A stretch of DNA of 64,000 nucleotides from Gracilariopsis chorda. Lineage: Eukaryota > Rhodophyta > Florideophyceae > Gracilariales > Gracilariaceae. Below the pieces are notes generated by a model. It was not told the DNA's origin, made no database searches, and saw nothing but the letters and a program-made list of their open reading frames with translations. Shown here piece after piece: positions 33,056 through 42,732 of this stretch. Position 1 is the stretch's first letter. Every line of letters begins with the position of its first letter. The position numbers and the translations under genes are program-made. The stretch spans positions 310,001 to 374,000 of the forward strand of contig NBIV01000041.1 in the NCBI GenBank assembly GCA_003194525.1, in the 5' to 3' direction.

Positions 33056-33889
33056 ATGGGCCAAGAGCAGAGTTCTGAGCAGGCTGGGGGGTTGGCGATC
33101 CCAGAAGGTGAAGGTGTACATTTTGTTGTGGGTACCGGAAGCGCGGAAAGCGGGCGTGGAGAGGCGGAAAAGCTTTTGGATCAGTCCCGATCGTTACCAG
33201 TTCCGCAGCCGCTGCTACGACCGCCACCCCGTGAAGATGTATCTTCCGCCCTACAAGGTGCTCAGATGATGTACGAGCTGAGGAGTCGGATAGGAGAATT
33301 GATTTCCACTGCTGAAGAGAAAGGACTCCTACCCTCCAGTGGGGAAAAGCAACCTAGTTCCAGTCATGGTTCTGCCGAGCTAACTGCAAGCTTCAATACG
33401 GGGGATCCGGCTGGAGAAGATGATGACAGAGTAGATAAGATCATTGGAAAAGAGGGACAAAAACAATCCTCCGTGGATGAGTTTGTACTGCACTCAGAAG
33501 CCGATATACGAGCAGAGCAAGAGAAGTGGGCACGATTGGGACTTGATTATGAAGCTGTTAAGAGTATGGTTGACGCATGTACCTCCGGCAAAGAGGTGAA
33601 GGAATTACTTCACAATCAAAAGGAACTGATGGCGCTCATTGTGACAGTTTACGAAAAATCAGTGAGACTGAAGGAAGCGATGGATGCGAACAACTATCAA
33701 GCGAGAAAGACAACGAAAGCAATTGAAGGCTTGGATAAGATAAACGTGTCTCTCTCAGAAGTGCAGGAGAGTCTGGAGTCGGCCGTAGCCACCGCGAACA
33801 TATTAGGAGCTTCCCACTTTGCCCATGATGACGAAATGTGCTCATTCAAAAACTTCTTGAAATATCATCCGCCAAGAGCTCCTGAATGA
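33056..33889 (+). CDS. Possible BORCS5/myrlysin-like myristoylated protein
   Basis: A 277-aa protein starting MGQEQSSEQAG. Gly2 and Ser6 fit the N-myristoylation consensus, and this start is very close to that of animal BORCS5 (myrlysin), the lipid-anchored subunit of the BORC complex that places lysosomes on kinesin through ARL8. The second half (about 140-255) is helical, with a heptad-like region (ELMALIVTVYEKSVRLKEAM, then AIEGLDKINVSLSEVQESL), as in the BORCS5 helical part. The first 110 residues are Pro/Ser/Glu-rich and low in complexity. No membrane segment is seen. BORCS5 itself is shorter, near 200 residues. The link rests on the start motif plus a coiled-coil tail and needs a profile search; otherwise it is an uncharacterised myristoylated coiled-coil protein. 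Confidence 0.5.
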   Translation: MGQEQSSEQAGGLAIPEGEGVHFVVGTGSAESGRGEAEKLLDQSRSLPVPQPLLRPPPREDVSSALQGAQMMYELRSRIGELISTAEEKGLLPSSGEKQPSSSHGSAELTASFNTGDPAGEDDDRVDKIIGKEGQKQSSVDEFVLHSEADIRAEQEKWARLGLDYEAVKSMVDACTSGKEVKELLHNQKELMALIVTVYEKSVRLKEAMDANNYQARKTTKAIEGLDKINVSLSEVQESLESAVATANILGASHFAHDDEMCSFKNFLKYHPPRAPE

Positions 33890-34733
33890 AACGAAGTTGT
33901 GGTGTTCACGAAACCGTCAAACTTCTTGCTCAACCCGTCAGCCCGGTACCTATATGCTGAGCTCAAGACACTGGTCATCTGCAAGAGTGAACAGCGAATG
34001 TAGCAGTCAGCCGAGATAAGAACACAAACGAGAATGGATGGGAAACCGATTCTTGTAGCAACACAAATGTCTTACTTTCTTGGCGGGCTAGGTTCGGATT
34101 GTGGGCCGACCCTGTCATCATATTACTACATTGTCACGTTGTAGAAACGTTCTTAGAAGTCCATCATACTGCGTCTGTTTCCTCCGATCTGGCTTCATGA
34201 AACAGGTCTGGAAGTCCATTCCGAGAGACGCAGGTGGTCAAGTGATAGAAGCCCTCCTCTCGTGTTGCCCGTCTCCTAACGTCGCCCACACAGCTTTCGT
34301 GGCGGATGCACCATCAAACTGCATAGACCAAATCTAACCCTAGCATTTACCTCAAGCCACTGCGCCGATACTGAGCCTAGAAGAGCCAGTTTCTTTCATC
34401 TCTGTAACTGGCATCTCAGAACAGGCCGCCTAACGAAGACATGGCAGCGTCAGACTGTTGCAGCCGAGGAGTTTGTTGCGTGTTTTCGCGGGAAAACCTA
34501 AGGGGTTAGTATACTGTACTAGCAAGATATGGTAGGGTTGACAAGCCAAAGCTAAAACGCTTTAATTTTGGTTTGCAGCAGCTGCAGCCTTTTTTGACTT
34601 TTCTGTGATCCGTGCAATATGCGCAGCAGCTGCGTGCGACGCCTCCGGAACAACTTTGCCAAGCAAACGCAACTCGCTACCTACTTCTGAAGCGTTTCGC
34701 CGCGACTGCAGCATATCAAAGGAGGAAGCAACC
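33890..34733. other. Intergenic, no gene recognised
   Basis: About 840 bp between two plus-strand genes. Short frames only. GGGGTTAGTATACTG near 34502 is another variant of the CTAACCC-type motif on the opposite strand. The NSE4 promoter and leader lie at the right end. Confidence 0.45.
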
Positions 34734-35729
34734 ATGGGCCAAGGCAACCCTGAGGCACTCGAGAACAGAAAGCAAGCGACGATAATTCTCAAACAACTTC
34801 GAGAACATCAACAAGAGGTCGAGGCTGATAAAGAAGAAGCAACTGATGTGCGGTCTGAAGCCCTCACGCAGCACTTTGAAAGGGCTGCTCAAAATTTGAA
34901 GAAGACGAAAACAGCAGATCAGGCGCTCGTCGACGCGCAAATCTTCCACAAGCTCGGCATCTACTCCAAGCGTCAGGCAGAGCAACTCCAAAGCGGGTTG
35001 CGCACGTATGATATCAAAACATTCACAGACAACCTTATCGCGAAGCTAAGGCGCGCGAATGCAGAAAAGTATGACGACGAAGAAGGACAGTTACAACAAG
35101 TTTCAGTTAACTTTTTGGACATTGGGCGAAGCGTGTTCAGCAGGTGGAAAATCAAACCATCGCAGGACGTTATGTATGGAAATGCACCGAGGGACGAAGT
35201 GAAGAAGGCAAGAGTACGTAGGAAGCCTGAGAGAGTCAAAGGTGGAGGGCCTGCTACCAGGCCTAGTGAGCTACGACCTACAGACTTGGAAGAAACCGAA
35301 ACGGACAAGCAAGTCGCTGAAATGAAACGAGAGTTACAAAGACGAAGACGCTGCAATTTCTGGCTTTTCGTTATTGATCCAAACAGTTTTCCGCGTTCGG
35401 TTGAAAACGTTTTCCATTCCTCTTTCCTCGTGAAGGAAAAATTTGCATCGCTTGACCTGAAGAGCACGAATGACCCGAGCATTCGCTATGTGGACCCCAA
35501 TTCGGCAGAGACAACGGATACAACACAGGAGGGGGATGCGAATGACAACGACATTACCAACTCGCAATTCATCATGGGTTTTGACAGAAATGTGTGGCAA
35601 GAGATGATTCGCAAGCACAACATTCGAAAATGCCTCTTCCCTCCAAAACAAAGAACAGGAGAAGACGCAGAACTGAGGCGACTTCGTCAGTATGAGCAGT
35701 CGGCTCAAGGCGCATCCGCCATGTTTTGA
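34734..35729 (+). CDS. NSE4: NSE4 kleisin subunit of the SMC5/6 complex
   Basis: A 331-aa protein with the full NSE4/EID layout. An N-terminal helical region (about 1-110) contains ALVDAQIFHKLGIYSKRQAE and LRTYDIKTFTDNLIAKL, the part that binds the SMC6 neck and NSE3. A basic middle segment (VRRKPERVKGGG) follows. The Nse4_C winged-helix domain begins near FWLFVIDPNSFPRSVENVF and HSSFLVKE, and its last part contains FDRNVWQEMIRKHNI. It bridges SMC5 and SMC6 heads in DNA repair and chromosome segregation in the nucleus. The chosen ATG lies in AACCATGGG; the frame is open further upstream but without an ATG. The gene ends about 300 bp from the end of the facing gene. Length and motif order are normal for the family. 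Confidence 0.9.
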   Translation: MGQGNPEALENRKQATIILKQLREHQQEVEADKEEATDVRSEALTQHFERAAQNLKKTKTADQALVDAQIFHKLGIYSKRQAEQLQSGLRTYDIKTFTDNLIAKLRRANAEKYDDEEGQLQQVSVNFLDIGRSVFSRWKIKPSQDVMYGNAPRDEVKKARVRRKPERVKGGGPATRPSELRPTDLEETETDKQVAEMKRELQRRRRCNFWLFVIDPNSFPRSVENVFHSSFLVKEKFASLDLKSTNDPSIRYVDPNSAETTDTTQEGDANDNDITNSQFIMGFDRNVWQEMIRKHNIRKCLFPPKQRTGEDAELRRLRQYEQSAQGASAMF

Positions 35730-36030
35730 TCATGAAGTTTTACTTGTACGCAAGCACGGAGAATTGCTCTGCGATGGAAAGAGCGGTTTGATGGCAATGC
35801 AACAAGTTAAATACAACTTGGCGCGGTAATGAAGCAAGGTGGTGAGTATGTAAAACGTATTTACAAGTTCGATATCTGACACTAAAAAGTGTTCACCTCA
35901 CGGTGAATAGAAAGATAGCACATACCCAGTCACACAAGATGGTGACTTGTGTTGTGCTGAAGTAGAATGGACTGACTGTTAGACGTGACAATTCCGTCAT
36001 TGATTTGGTAAGGCTGTACACAAGGGGGTC
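35730..36030. other. Tail-to-tail gap
   Basis: Three hundred bases between the converging ends of the NSE4 and ABM-domain genes. It must hold both 3' ends; no gene or clear poly(A) signal pair was identified. Confidence 0.45.
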
Positions 36031-36912
36031 TTATGTAAATATAATGGGCTTGAAGGTCTGGCGTTTTCTGTTACCCTGGATCAAATAGGGCTTGATCTCC
36101 TCTGAAGTGACGACATCGGTGGCGTTCATGTGAGACATCAGGGCCTCCACGTCCTTGTATATTTCTATTGTCTTGAAGAATGCATGTTCATTAGGGGCGT
36201 GTAGCACACAAAACTCCAAGCACTCGCCCGCAGAAACACTTTTCTCGGCACTGCGTTCAAGGGCCTCAACGACGCGCTCCATTGCCTTTTCCTTGGCGGT
36301 GTCGACATTGATAGACTCCATGACGACAATATTGTGATGGGGGTCGAATTGAACGTTGTGCACCTTTGAGGTAAACACGTTCTCGTAGTGAAGAGTCTGG
36401 ATGTCAACGGCGTCCACAAGGGGTCCAACGCGCTCAACTGCACTGAGCCAGCGGCGCATGACGAGTTGGTTCTCAAAAGAAGGTTCGTCTCGACTGAAGG
36501 CCTCCATGACGACATAGCGGGCCTCATGGTTGGGCAATTCGGGGTTGAGGAAGATGTGAGCTGGGTCTTCGGTCTCTCTGAGCACCCATCTGTGCAGGGC
36601 TCCGGAGTGGGTGCGCGCATCTACCTGACGGGCGGCGTCTGCCTGAGCGACGGCGGCATGCTCGAAGAGGCGGGCGCCGGGACTGTTGACGGCTATCCAG
36701 TGGTGCGCTTCAACTCGAGTTGCGATGGCAAAGTCGATGACATGGGCTGCGGCCTTCTTGTGTGGCTTTGTAGTGGACTGGCGTTGCACGTTAGGCGTGG
36801 AAGCGGGAGATGGAGTTGCGGCGGTGGCAAACGGGGACTTGCGGGAACACGAAGTTAAGGTGTTGGGCGTACTTTGACGGTGGAGCAGGGGGGTGGTGGT
36901 GATGAAGGCCAT
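36031..36912 (-). CDS. ABM-domain (antibiotic biosynthesis monooxygenase-like) protein, plastid
   Basis: A 293-aa protein. The first 55 residues (MAFITTTPLLHRQS...) are Ser/Thr/Pro/Arg-rich with no acidic residue and look like a red-algal plastid transit peptide. The remainder contains two ABM-like ferredoxin-fold units. The first covers about 58-160, with VIDFAIATRVEAHHW and EARYVVMEAFSRDEPSFENQ. The second covers about 220-290, with CLEFCVLHAPNEHAFFKTIE and IYKDVEALMSHM. ABM proteins include quinol monooxygenases and heme-degrading IsdG enzymes, and many have no known reaction. The first unit keeps less of the usual pattern, so a pseudo-dimer with one active half is possible. The open frame continues upstream past a TATA-like box, so the ATG at 36912 is preferred. 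Substrate unknown. Confidence 0.7.
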   Translation of the reverse strand: MAFITTTPLLHRQSTPNTLTSCSRKSPFATAATPSPASTPNVQRQSTTKPHKKAAAHVIDFAIATRVEAHHWIAVNSPGARLFEHAAVAQADAARQVDARTHSGALHRWVLRETEDPAHIFLNPELPNHEARYVVMEAFSRDEPSFENQLVMRRWLSAVERVGPLVDAVDIQTLHYENVFTSKVHNVQFDPHHNIVVMESINVDTAKEKAMERVVEALERSAEKSVSAGECLEFCVLHAPNEHAFFKTIEIYKDVEALMSHMNATDVVTSEEIKPYLIQGNRKRQTFKPIIFT

Positions 36913-38429
36913 TGTGAAGGAACGATGAGTGAATTGACGAAGAGCGATGACAGAAGCGGGAGAGAGGAACCGGGTCAGGGGATAGGGAAGGAGTGAATGA
37001 CAGCGGGGCGCATTGAGGGAGCTCTTATATAGCACTCCGTGTAGGCGGCAGCGTTGTCCGGGGGGCGGCTGGGGGAGGGGGGGGGGGGGGGTGGTCGCGT
37101 TGCAACTGTTGTTCCACTTGAGATGCAAGCGCGCATTTCTCTGCCAGTCACGTAGCCCATAGCGTGCGAGCGGGTCACGCCGCGGCGAAACGAAACGATA
37201 TACCGCGCGACGATTGGCTGGGAAAGGGCGGTACGAAAAATCACGTGCGATGTACACTATCTCCAGGCATCTGCGGAAGCTCATTGGGGCGCTGGTCAAG
37301 GTGAGTAGTGGCGATTGGGCAGAGGTTGCACGTCGGTGTTTGCAGCGACCAATCAGTGCACGGTGGGAGGCGGATCCTATGGACGTACGCGCGTCACGCG
37401 AGGCGCGTGACTGCTTGATGTGATGGCTTGTTGCGGGTGGAAGAATGGCGGTCGTTTTAGGTGTGATTGCGCTGCGCTGCACTGCGCCAGCATCGCTGTG
37501 CGCGGCATCCGCTGTCTATGGCTATCTGGCGCTTGTCGAGACTTCATCTGTACACCTACACAGCGGCGTGCAAGCAATCAATGCCGCTGCCTTGCGTTAG
37601 AAGATATCTTACGCAGCTCCGCTTCTGAGCCCATTCCGCTTCGCTGGCCACCCGTGACTTGTTGCGCTCGCTGACTCAGCCTTCTTTGCATCCCATCTTC
37701 TTCGCCTCGGCCTTATTCGGCAAGTAGCAAAGCTCCTAAGCACAACTAATCGGTACCAAACGTACTCAGCGTCGCGCCACGCAACAGTTGCGCACAGCAT
37801 TATCCTGCAGTGCGGGAAGCACAATTCAACTGTAACTTCAAGTTTTCTTTTGGGGCAAGTGCACGCAAGGCGTTCTCCTCCTTTCACATTACATGCATTC
37901 TCTGCCACTACACCAGCTTCGAGTCCGCGGATGGAAAAGGGCCAGAGGCTTAACCATCTTAACCCTCTTTTCCTTCTCCCTATCCTGAACACTACGCTGT
38001 CAACAACCCACACACACGCCTCCGCGCGGCATTGAATGACAACTACAAGATGCTTCTATCACGCTATTCGGCACTCCTTAAATGTACCGCAGAAAACAAC
38101 CCCTATACAGTCCCCATACATATCACTGCAGTCCGCCTTTTCCCAGCAGTTATCATATCTTTGCAGATAACCACCCTTAAACTTGGCAAGCTCCCAACTG
38201 TGTCGAACTTGTGCGGATTGGAACATCTCGTATTCGCTGCGCACCACAAATCGGGTAGGAGCGTGATATCGCGCACTATGGGGCTGCATCTGTCTTCTGC
38301 ACGGTAGTAGTGAACAAGTTTTACCCAAATATCCTCATGTCCACAAAATACTCAGCTCCCGCTTTTGTCCCTTGCAAAAGGGGCTAAAGGGCCTACCCTC
38401 ACCGTTCTGACGCTCCCTAGGCGAATTGC
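36913..38429. other. 1.5-kb gap between ABM gene and bioB
   Basis: The left end is the ABM-gene promoter, with a TATA element and a 15-G run (37077-37091, C-run on the coding strand). The rest holds only short overlapping frames on both strands, without domains. Confidence 0.5.
37024..37031 (-). promoter_or_regulatory. TATA box of the ABM-domain gene
   Basis: TATATAAG on the minus strand, about 112 bp before the start codon, giving a leader of about 80 nt if transcription starts 30 bp downstream. A poly-C tract on the same strand lies about 45 bp further upstream. Confidence 0.5.
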
Positions 38430-39611
38430 TCACGCTTGCCGCTTCTCGTACGCTTCTTCATAGAAAAACGGCGGTTTACCCACAAGTCCAAGTGTTTGCA
38501 TCATGCTATCGTCACTGTCAAACTCTGGGTTTGGAGTGGTCAGCAGCTTATCGCCCGTGAAAATCGAGTTAGCTCCAGCCATGAAGCACAATGCCTGTTC
38601 CGCCTGCGAGAGCGACACACGTCCAGCACTTAGTCGTACCATGGAGCGAGGCATTACCACACGCGCTGTTGCAATCATTCGGCAAAGATCCCACACTCCC
38701 ACAGGTTTGGCTTTCTCCAAGGGCGTACCTTCATTAGCAACCAACGCGTTTACAGGAACGCTTTCCGGGTGCTCAGGCATTGTACTCAAAGTATGTAACA
38801 GCGAAACACGGTCTTCATGTTTCTCTCCAAGACCAATGATTCCTCCACAACACACTGATATCCCTGCCTCTCGGACGTTCTCTAAAGTTTTGAGACGGTC
38901 CCCATAAGCTCGCGAGGTAATGACGTTGGCGTAGTACTCCTTGGAGGTATCCAAGTTGTGGTTGTACGCTGTTAATCCTGCTTCTTTTAGAGCAACTGCT
39001 TGCTCTTTGTTAAGCAAACCCAAAGTCGCACATACTTCCATCCCCATCCCTCGAATCTCACTCACCATATTCAGTACACGACCGAACTGCCGTGGACCGA
39101 CTTGAGAAACGCCTCGCCAGGCTGCACCCATGCAGAATCTTGTCGAACCTGCTTCCTTTGCCTCGTTGGCTTTTTTCAGCACTGCCTCGAATTCCATGAG
39201 CCTCTCAGCCTTAACCCCAGTGTCATACTTTGAGCTCTGAGAGCAGTACTTGCAGTCTTCTGGACACCCGCCGGTCTTGATAGAAAGAAGCGTACATCGC
39301 TGAACCTGCCGAGGATCAAAATAAATGCGGTGCGCTGTAGCACCGTGGTATACCAATTCCAGTAACGGCTTGTTGTATACACTTCTTATTTCCTCTCGTG
39401 CCCAATCATTGCGGACTGGGTACCGATCATCAAAGACGAATTTAGAATTCACTGGTGCTGAGTCTTTATCGGCGGCGTCGGTACTCGCAAATGGAATCGG
39501 GTTGGCAGCAGAAGCCGATACTGTCTCGGAGATCTGTGCTGACTGACTCTTTCCCCCAGATATAAACCGCCGCGAACATGACAGGAGAGACGTCCTTATT
39601 CTTTGAGACAT
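38430..39611 (-). CDS. bioB: Biotin synthase
   Basis: A radical-SAM enzyme that inserts sulfur into dethiobiotin to make biotin, the last step of the pathway and mitochondrial in plants (BIO2). The 393-aa protein has the AdoMet-cluster motif GGCPEDCKYCSQ (Cys116, Cys120, Cys123) and YNHNLDTSKEYYANV. The C-terminal ARVVMPRSMVRLSAGR and FMAGANSIFTGDKLLTTPNP complete the BioB fold, including the Arg that ligates the [2Fe-2S] cluster. The first 50 residues (MSQRIRTSLLSCSRRF...) form an Arg/Ser-rich mitochondrial presequence. Single exon. A run of T lies directly before the start on the plus strand. It is head to head with the cyclophilin gene, with about 460 bp between start codons. Confidence 0.96.
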   Translation of the reverse strand: MSQRIRTSLLSCSRRFISGGKSQSAQISETVSASAANPIPFASTDAADKDSAPVNSKFVFDDRYPVRNDWAREEIRSVYNKPLLELVYHGATAHRIYFDPRQVQRCTLLSIKTGGCPEDCKYCSQSSKYDTGVKAERLMEFEAVLKKANEAKEAGSTRFCMGAAWRGVSQVGPRQFGRVLNMVSEIRGMGMEVCATLGLLNKEQAVALKEAGLTAYNHNLDTSKEYYANVITSRAYGDRLKTLENVREAGISVCCGGIIGLGEKHEDRVSLLHTLSTMPEHPESVPVNALVANEGTPLEKAKPVGVWDLCRMIATARVVMPRSMVRLSAGRVSLSQAEQALCFMAGANSIFTGDKLLTTPNPEFDSDDSMMQTLGLVGKPPFFYEEAYEKRQA

Positions 39612-39709
39612 TTTTTTTTCAGATCAGCCTTATGGTTTGCTCCAGCAGAGTTCTACTGCCACAGTTTTAAGATAAGCGGAATACTGAAGGCGGAACGTCT
39701 CAACTATGA

Positions 39710-40006
39710 CTTAAGGGGCAGCTATTGCTTTCTGGATTTCCCAGTCCAAATTGTACTACCCAAAGAGAAGGGTTACCAATCTGTAGATGCAAAAACGAGA
39801 AGCCGTTTCGTGGTTGCGGGAGATGCAGTGTTGAGGACATTTGCAACGATGATTCATGCTGTACGAACTTCGTACCGCGGAGGTGTTCTAACGACTGTAA
39901 GAAACACGCAGGTTACAGTACGTTTGGTGGGTGCCTCTGTACTACAGAGGCTGCAGCTGTAACACGTCCTCCGCAAGATGGCTTCTCAAGAGCAAGACAA
40001 AGGTAG
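39710..40006 (+). other. Cysteine-rich open frame, possible exon of a small secreted protein
   Basis: The frame encodes about 60 residues with 12 cysteines: NCTTQREGLPICRCKN, FRGCGRCSVEDICNDDSCC, then CSNDCKK and GGCLC, ending in a Cys-free basic tail. It has no in-frame ATG (open from 39710), so it would need an upstream exon that carries the start or a signal peptide. It occupies the gap between bioB and the cyclophilin gene. No family recognised; chance enrichment is not excluded. Confidence 0.3.
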
Positions 40007-40073
40007 CGCTAACCCTTTACATTTGCTGACGATTGGCACATGAAAGCCGTGGGATTACCGTTGATGTAGCCTG

Positions 40074-40655
40074 ATGGAGCTCCCACCCCCTCCAGTAGGT
40101 GATCCTACAAATGCTCTCAATCATCACGACGAAGAAAACCCCGTAGTTTTTTTCGACATCAGCATCGGGATCGAAGAAATCGGGCGAATAACTTTCGAGC
40201 TTTTCGCAGACGTGTGTCCCAGAACCGCAGAGAACTTCCGCCAGTTCTGCACTGGTGATTATCGCAAGGAGGAAAAACCAGTCGGTTACAAAGATGTATT
40301 ATTTCATCGAATCGTGAAAGGCTTTATGGTACAAGGAGGTGACTTTGTGAATGGTAACGGCACTGGGTGTACGTCAATTTACGGCGAAAAGGCATTCGAA
40401 GATGAGTCGCTTGGGGCATTTCGTCACTCTGGTCCTGGAATTCTCGCGATGGCGAACAGCGGCCCCAACACAAACGGCAATCAGTTCTATATTACATGCG
40501 CGGCTTGTCCATTTCTGGATGGCAAGTATGTGATTTTTGGGAAAGTCACTAACGATGATTCCATGAATGCCGTAAGAAGGTTAGAAAACGTGGCTGTAGA
40601 TGGGAACAATCGACCTATCGTGGATTGCAAGGTTACTCAATGTGGAGAGCTGTGA
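40074..40655 (+). CDS. PPIH: Cyclophilin H-type peptidyl-prolyl isomerase
   Basis: A 193-aa cyclophilin that catalyses prolyl cis-trans isomerisation. The body follows human PPIH (USA-CYP, U4/U6 snRNP cyclophilin) closely: ENPVVFFDISIGIEEIGRI, PRTAENFRQFCTGDYRKEEK, VQGGDFVNGNGTGCTSIYG, and NSGPNTNGNQFYITCAACPF. The catalytic Arg is in FHRIVKGFM. The short FRKD/YRKEE insert and the final CKVTQCGEL are typical of the H type rather than the A type. There is no signal or transit peptide, only a short Pro/Asp N-terminus, so it is likely nuclear or cytosolic. It converges on the membrane-protein gene with 174 bp between the ends. Assignment to the splicing cyclophilin is by similarity. Confidence 0.92.
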   Translation: MELPPPPVGDPTNALNHHDEENPVVFFDISIGIEEIGRITFELFADVCPRTAENFRQFCTGDYRKEEKPVGYKDVLFHRIVKGFMVQGGDFVNGNGTGCTSIYGEKAFEDESLGAFRHSGPGILAMANSGPNTNGNQFYITCAACPFLDGKYVIFGKVTNDDSMNAVRRLENVAVDGNNRPIVDCKVTQCGEL

Positions 40656-40829
40656 TCGCAAGTCACTTCACTTGAGAGTCGTCATGACGGGTCTATGGAG
40701 TGATGTAACGCCAAGTGCTTTTCATGATGTTAGCGCAGTCTCAGATGTTTACCAAACTGCAGGAGCTGAGCTCATACGCTGAGCAGTCAGCGCCGTTGAA
40801 TCTATTTGAAAGAAGGGGATGGACTTGCA

Positions 40830-42050
40830 TTAGTGTTCATGTGTTTCATCGTCTGAGTCTTCGTATGGTGTGCTCTCGATGTCTCCGTCGGGTACGCCTC
40901 GTGCCGTAAACCGAGCAAAGAGCACGCGCAACCACATTAACGGAGGCAACTTAGGACCTCTCAACTGCTTCAGGGGGGCGAATTCTTGGATTCTGCTGTA
41001 GGCAAATGCGCAGAACATCCAACAATAACAGAAGTAGTAGAAGAAAGTGCCACGGAAAGGCCTGTCGAGAATTGCTGGCTGCCATACCCTTACATAATAG
41101 TGATGGCCGACGACGACAACTCCAAGAGTTTCACCCAAGGCACCAAGTGTCATTTTGGAGGCCAGTACAAGCACCCGGAGCAGTACAAAGTTGACGTATG
41201 AAAAGCAAGCTAGCAACTGAAAGAGGAAGAAGGGCGTCGGTGACCGTTGCTTCATTACATACAGGGGATCATCAAATAGGATGGCGAAGCCAAGCAACAT
41301 GACAAACCAGAAGCATGCGCACAAAGTATCACCCAAGAATAACATTCGCGAGATGGTGAGTTTGCCCTTGACCTTGCTGTATATTCTAACGATGGCAAGC
41401 ACTGCGGAAATGATAAAGGCGTAGATAAACATGGAGATCAGCAGTTCAAGGAATCTTGAGGTTCTTGACACACGTCGGCGATAGTTTCGTGCGGTCTCTG
41501 TAATGTCCGAGAACACCGGAACGACATTGGTCATGGTCTTATTAAAAACGTTACGCGAAACATTGCCCCAATTCTGTGAGCGAGACTCAAGCACGTCGGC
41601 AAGGGTAGGGTCATGAAATCGTCTCTCCGTGGAGTCCTTCTCCTGGTTTAGCTTTTGAAGCCTGGCTTCAAACTCCTGGATATGATCTTTAAGCGAAGCT
41701 ACCTGAGCTGACATTCTTGAAATGGACTCCTGTTTCATGCGGACGTCATTCTTGGCAGCTTCAAGTTCTTTTTCCCGCTTCTCTTTCTCCTTGAGTTCCC
41801 ATTCTCTGGCACCTTGCAAATGCTGGGCTTCCTCATCGATGGCGGTTTGCTCAGTTTTCAGGCGGTCTATGTCCTGTCGTATCGATTCGAGCTGCTTGGT
41901 TCGATCACCGACTTCTCCGCTCAGTTCTTTCTCCAAATCAGCCAGCTGAGCCGAGGACATGGATTGTAGGTCGGGTTCTTCTGCGCGACATCTTGAAACG
42001 AGAAGGACGAGGACGAGCGAGACAACAGCAAGGAAGGTGCGGGTTGTCAT
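40830..42050 (-). CDS. Coiled-coil multi-pass membrane protein, unknown function
   Basis: A 406-aa protein. It begins with a clear signal peptide (MTTRTFLAVVSLVLVLLVSR, then CRAEEPD). A long charged coiled coil follows at about 30-155 (rich in Glu/Lys/Gln/Leu), then a Trp/Asn segment. Four hydrophobic segments lie within about 205-375: FLELLISMFIYAFIISAVLA, MLFLGDTLCACFWFVMLLGF, FFLFQLLACFSYVNFVLL, and TFFYYFCYCWMFCAFAYS. The tail is acidic (DIESTPYEDSDDETHEH). With a signal peptide the coiled coil would lie in the ER lumen. The start chosen is the second in-frame ATG, because it gives the signal peptide at once; a start 18 codons upstream is possible. It is unlike named families I know. It is head to head with the DUF1995 gene. 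Confidence 0.75.
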   Translation of the reverse strand: MTTRTFLAVVSLVLVLLVSRCRAEEPDLQSMSSAQLADLEKELSGEVGDRTKQLESIRQDIDRLKTEQTAIDEEAQHLQGAREWELKEKEKREKELEAAKNDVRMKQESISRMSAQVASLKDHIQEFEARLQKLNQEKDSTERRFHDPTLADVLESRSQNWGNVSRNVFNKTMTNVVPVFSDITETARNYRRRVSRTSRFLELLISMFIYAFIISAVLAIVRIYSKVKGKLTISRMLFLGDTLCACFWFVMLLGFAILFDDPLYVMKQRSPTPFFLFQLLACFSYVNFVLLRVLVLASKMTLGALGETLGVVVVGHHYYVRVWQPAILDRPFRGTFFYYFCYCWMFCAFAYSRIQEFAPLKQLRGPKLPPLMWLRVLFARFTARGVPDGDIESTPYEDSDDETHEH

Positions 42051-42732
42051 AGAGGATGGAGCCAGGGGAGTGAGGCGAGCGGCTGAGGGGATGAAGAGAC
42101 GCAATTTGTGCTGCGGTGGCGGAGACGGTGGTGGAGTCTGTCAGCGGCACGGGAATTGGCGAGGGAGTGGCGAGGGAGCGGCGAGGGAGCGGTGAGGGAG
42201 CGGTGAGGGAGAGCGAAGGGGCATTGCCGCGTGTACCGGTCCCGTCGTGCGGCTGCACCATGGCAATGTCAGCACAGAACGATCGCCCACGCGGTCTTTG
42301 CGCTGTCTGCACGCGTGCTGTTTACGTTCACCAACACGCGTGCCTTGGGCCGTTTTCGGAGTACTGACGGTACCACAGTAGCCCGTACAGTTGCCGCACC
42401 GAATGATAAGTAACCGCTTAGACAGCGAGAACACACCATCTTGACACTTGGCGCCATCGGGGTGGCCTGCTCTCCACCGTGAACAGCCCCTCAACCTCCG
42501 CACCAACCGCAACAAGCGCATCACACGGAACAGATGGAGAACGATCCCTGTCGCTGCCCATCCATTCCTCTATCTGCAGCACTTGAAGTTCAAAAGTGGC
42601 CCTCTATCTCCACTCTCCTCTGCGACCACCGGTACCACAGCTTCTCCAGAAATCAGTCCACGGACTGCGATTCACTCCCGCAAGTCACTGGGCGTTCACC
42701 CCTTTAGGTCGTTCCCCATTGTCAACCGCAAC

